Below, one piece after another: positions 6,900 through 8,308 of a stretch of DNA of 8,308 nt (its first letter is position 1; each line of letters opens with the position of its first letter). The stretch is from NCBI GenBank assembly GCA_900548935.1, contig URMR01000080.1, forward strand, positions 1 to 8,308. The letters run 5' to 3'. Source of the DNA: an uncultured Collinsella sp. (GTDB lineage: Bacteria > Actinomycetota > Coriobacteriia > Coriobacteriales > Coriobacteriaceae). Position numbers and translations under genes: made by a program. The notes below the pieces were generated by a model, which was given only the letters and a program-made list of their open reading frames with translations, was not told the origin of the DNA and made no database searches.

Positions 6900-6930
6900 A
6901 ACGGGGTTTGGTGTTAAGCCGGACCCCGTT
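6900..6930 (+). other. 12-bp stem-loop in the aminotransferase-PHP gap, no T tract
   Basis: Bases 6900-6911 pair continuously with 6919-6930 (AACGGGG with CCCCGTT, then A-T, two G-T wobbles and GG/CC) around a seven-base loop. The stem is stable but is followed by GTCATGG, so it is not a standard intrinsic terminator. It may mark the 3' end of the aminotransferase message (35 bases past its stop), or a leader structure if transcription begins upstream. The rest of the gap, about 100 bases, holds only the PHP promoter and ribosome site. Confidence 0.5.
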
Positions 6931-6963
6931 GTCATGGACGTTGTGTCTTTGGGATGGAGTGGT

Positions 6964-6993
6964 TTTACGACTATCGAAGGCTATGCGTACAAT
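6964..6993 (+). promoter_or_regulatory. Promoter of the PHP-domain gene
   Basis: TACAAT at 6988-6993 with TTTACG (four of six matches to a -35 box) at 6964-6969 and an 18-base spacer. Transcription would start near 7000, giving a leader of about 30 bases that contains AAGGAG at 7020-7025, five bases before the ATG. Confidence 0.5.
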
Positions 6994-7030
6994 GAATATA
7001 AGCGACGGCCATGCCAGATAAGGAGACCCG

Positions 7031-7852
7031 ATGCCCTACCTGCTTTCTTGCGACATTCATACCCACACGATGTTCTCTGCGCATGCATATTCGACCATTG
7101 AGGAGAATGTGTACTGGGCGGCAGAGCGTGGCTTGCAGGTGCTCGGATCTGCCGACCATCTGAGCTCTATGGTTACGGCTTGCCCTAATGACCTGCGCAG
7201 TTACCAGTTCTTTATCAACCAGGATATCTGGCCGCGCATTTGGAGCGGCGTGCTGGTGCTTCGCGGCGCCGAGGCCGATATCGTTTCGCTGGACGGAAGC
7301 TTGTTTGGCGAGAACATTCCCGTGTCGCTCAATATTGCCGGCGATTCGTACAGTTACCAGCATTCGCTGTTCGATTTGGTTACGCGAAATTTGGATTATT
7401 TGGTTGCGAGCGTGCATAATCCGCAGATTGCTGAAGGCGCGACGCTGGCCCAGACGACCGAGATGTATATCAATGCCTTGGAACACCCCAAGGTGTTTAT
7501 GCTGGGCCACACGGGTCGCTCGGGCGTGTCGTTCGATATCGACGAGGTGCTGCTGGCGGCTAAGGCCAAGCACAAGATTATCGAGATCAACAACCATAGT
7601 CTGGAACACGGTGTCGACACTGAGCATTGGGCCGTATGCCGCAAGATCGCCGAGCGTTGTGCCGAGCTGGGTGTGGGGATTGGTGTCTCGACCGATGCCC
7701 ACATTGGTATGGCCATTGGCAAGCTCGATCACGCTCGTAAGTTGCTCGATGAGATTCACTTCCCGCTGGACCTGATCGTGACGCGCGACCGCGAGACGCT
7801 GTTGCGCGAGATGGCGGCAGCCGGCGTGTGCGACCTGCGCAAGGGGATGTAG
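7031..7852 (+). CDS. PHP-domain metal-dependent phosphatase/hydrolase, YcdX-like
   Basis: A 273-residue single-domain PHP protein. All nine metal-ligand positions expected for a trinuclear YcdX-type site are visible: H10 and H12 (DIHTHT), H18 (SAHAYS), H43 (ADH), E81 (GAEADI), H129 (ASVHN), H160 (LGHTGR), D222 and H224 (STDAH). The family's enzymes hydrolyse phosphomonoesters using Zn, Mn or Fe. Close YcdX-type relatives have phosphatase activity on small substrates, but the natural substrate is not established. Histidinol-phosphatase of the HisK type is a more distant relation. The length fits a complete stand-alone enzyme without a polymerase or exonuclease partner domain. No signal peptide is seen, so it is cytoplasmic. 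The start at 7031 is supported by AAGGAG. It stands behind its own promoter and before a terminator, so it is probably a one-gene transcript. Confidence 0.9.
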   Translation: MPYLLSCDIHTHTMFSAHAYSTIEENVYWAAERGLQVLGSADHLSSMVTACPNDLRSYQFFINQDIWPRIWSGVLVLRGAEADIVSLDGSLFGENIPVSLNIAGDSYSYQHSLFDLVTRNLDYLVASVHNPQIAEGATLAQTTEMYINALEHPKVFMLGHTGRSGVSFDIDEVLLAAKAKHKIIEINNHSLEHGVDTEHWAVCRKIAERCAELGVGIGVSTDAHIGMAIGKLDHARKLLDEIHFPLDLIVTRDRETLLREMAAAGVCDLRKGM

Positions 7853-7872
7853 CGGAGTTTATAAACCAAGCG

Positions 7873-7906
7873 AAGGGGGCGACCCGCCCGCGCCGCCCCC
7901 TTTCTT
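7873..7906 (+). terminator. Hairpin terminator between PHP gene and convergent methyltransferase
   Basis: AAGGGGGCG (7873-7881) pairs perfectly with CGCCCCCTT (7894-7902) around a 12-base C/G-rich loop, followed by TTTCTT. It starts 20 bases after the PHP stop and ends about 25 bases before the end of the minus-strand gene, so it may serve both strands. The T run is short and interrupted, and weaker still on the minus strand. Confidence 0.75.
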
Positions 7907-7930
7907 GTCCCAAAAATCTACTGAGGTTGG

Positions 7931-8308
7931 TTAGCGGCGTTCGAGGACCGCTACAGTTTCGGTGTGGTCGGTATGGGGGAACATGTCGACGGGCGTGATC
8001 TTGAGCAGGCAATAGCCTCCGTCGAGGAGCTGATGCAGGTCGCGCTCTTGAGTTACGGGGTTGCAGCTGATATAGGTGATGCGGCGCGGCTTAAGCGCGC
8101 AGGCAGCTTCGAGGAACTCGGGCGTGGAGCCGGCGCGCGGCGGGTCGATGGAAAGGACGTCGACGCGCTCGTTGTTGTCGGCGGCATCTAGGATGTAGTC
8201 GGTGGCATCGTCCGCCATAAACCAAGCACTGCGGGTGAGGCCGTTGAGCTCGGCATTGCGACGTGCGTCGGCAATGCCCGCCGGGTTGCGCTCCACGCCG
8301 AGCAGCAT
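7931..8308 (-). CDS. RNA uridine C5-methyltransferase, TrmA/RlmD family, C-terminal part
   Basis: The last 125 codons and stop of a SAM-dependent methyltransferase that adds a methyl group to C5 of a uridine in rRNA or tRNA. The gene runs off the right edge. The ATG at the very edge lies inside the conserved SAM-binding strand (LGVERNPAGIADARRNAELNG), so it is an internal Met and not the start. Visible motifs, counted from that Met: D55 in DPPRAG, the catalytic cysteine C82 in YISCNPVTQERDL, and FPHTDHTETV, where E117 is the general base that removes the C5 proton. All catalytic residues seen are intact. The closest named groups are RlmD/RumA (23S rRNA U1939), RlmCD of Gram-positives and TrmA (tRNA U54). 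The N-terminal half, which could show a TRAM domain or an Fe-S cysteine cluster, is outside the window, so the target RNA stays open. Confidence 0.92.
   Translation of the reverse strand: MLLGVERNPAGIADARRNAELNGLTRSAWFMADDATDYILDAADNNERVDVLSIDPPRAGSTPEFLEAACALKPRRITYISCNPVTQERDLHQLLDGGYCLLKITPVDMFPHTDHTETVAVLERR

Noticed and set aside
6778..7101. An open frame across the aminotransferase-PHP gap, including an ATG at 6934
   Set aside because: It lacks a ribosome binding site, starts inside the aminotransferase and ends inside the PHP gene, and its translation resembles nothing I know.
5681..7852. A histidine-biosynthesis pair (histidinol-phosphate aminotransferase plus PHP histidinol phosphatase)
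   Set aside because: The aminotransferase N-terminal signature is AspB-like, not HisC-like; the PHP protein has the YcdX ligand pattern; and no other his gene is present.
1..8308. CRISPR array, tRNA or rRNA genes, insertion sequence or attachment site
   Set aside because: No spaced direct repeats, no cloverleaf with a T-loop sequence, no rRNA-like sequence and no transposase or integrase motif were seen on either strand.

Overview
The window reads as an ordinary chromosomal segment of a moderately high-G+C Gram-positive bacterium. Codon choice, protein wording (TilS, FtsH, the aminotransferase) and the tilS-hpt-ftsH gene order suggest an actinobacterial gut lineage such as Collinsella or another member of the Coriobacteriia. 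That assignment comes from recognition, not from a database search. All genes look like core cellular functions. I see no phage, plasmid, CRISPR, toxin-antitoxin or biosynthetic-cluster genes, and I found no undescribed system.

Layout: (1) The 3' end of a small heat-shock protein (Hsp20) gene enters from the left and converges on a minus-strand YycJ-like metallo-beta-lactamase-fold hydrolase. A G+C-rich hairpin usable in both directions lies between them. (2) The hydrolase is divergent from tilS, with only 48 bases between the start codons. (3) tilS, hpt and ftsH follow on the plus strand in the order known from Bacillus and many actinobacteria. hpt and ftsH are separated by one base, while hpt has its own extended -10 promoter after a 148-base gap. 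A strong intrinsic terminator with a GAAA tetraloop closes this block. (4) A near-perfect 60-base palindrome carrying a GGGGACAG core, probably a dispersed REP-type repeat, lies just past that terminator. (5) A class I/II PLP-dependent aminotransferase and a PHP-fold metal-dependent phosphatase follow, each behind its own TACAAT -10-like box. (6) A hairpin terminator separates the PHP gene from the converging 3' part of a TrmA/RlmD-type RNA uridine methyltransferase, which runs off the right edge.

Functional view: TilS (tRNA decoding), the TrmA/RlmD-type enzyme (RNA modification), Hpt (purine salvage), FtsH (membrane protein quality control) and Hsp20 (aggregation protection) form a housekeeping set. 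The aminotransferase and PHP protein have clear catalytic residues but unknown substrates. No gene-free stretch exceeds 300 bases. The gaps are 181-260, 1071-1118, 2658-2805, 5495-5680, 6866-7030 and 7853-7930, and their contents are listed as features where anything could be seen.
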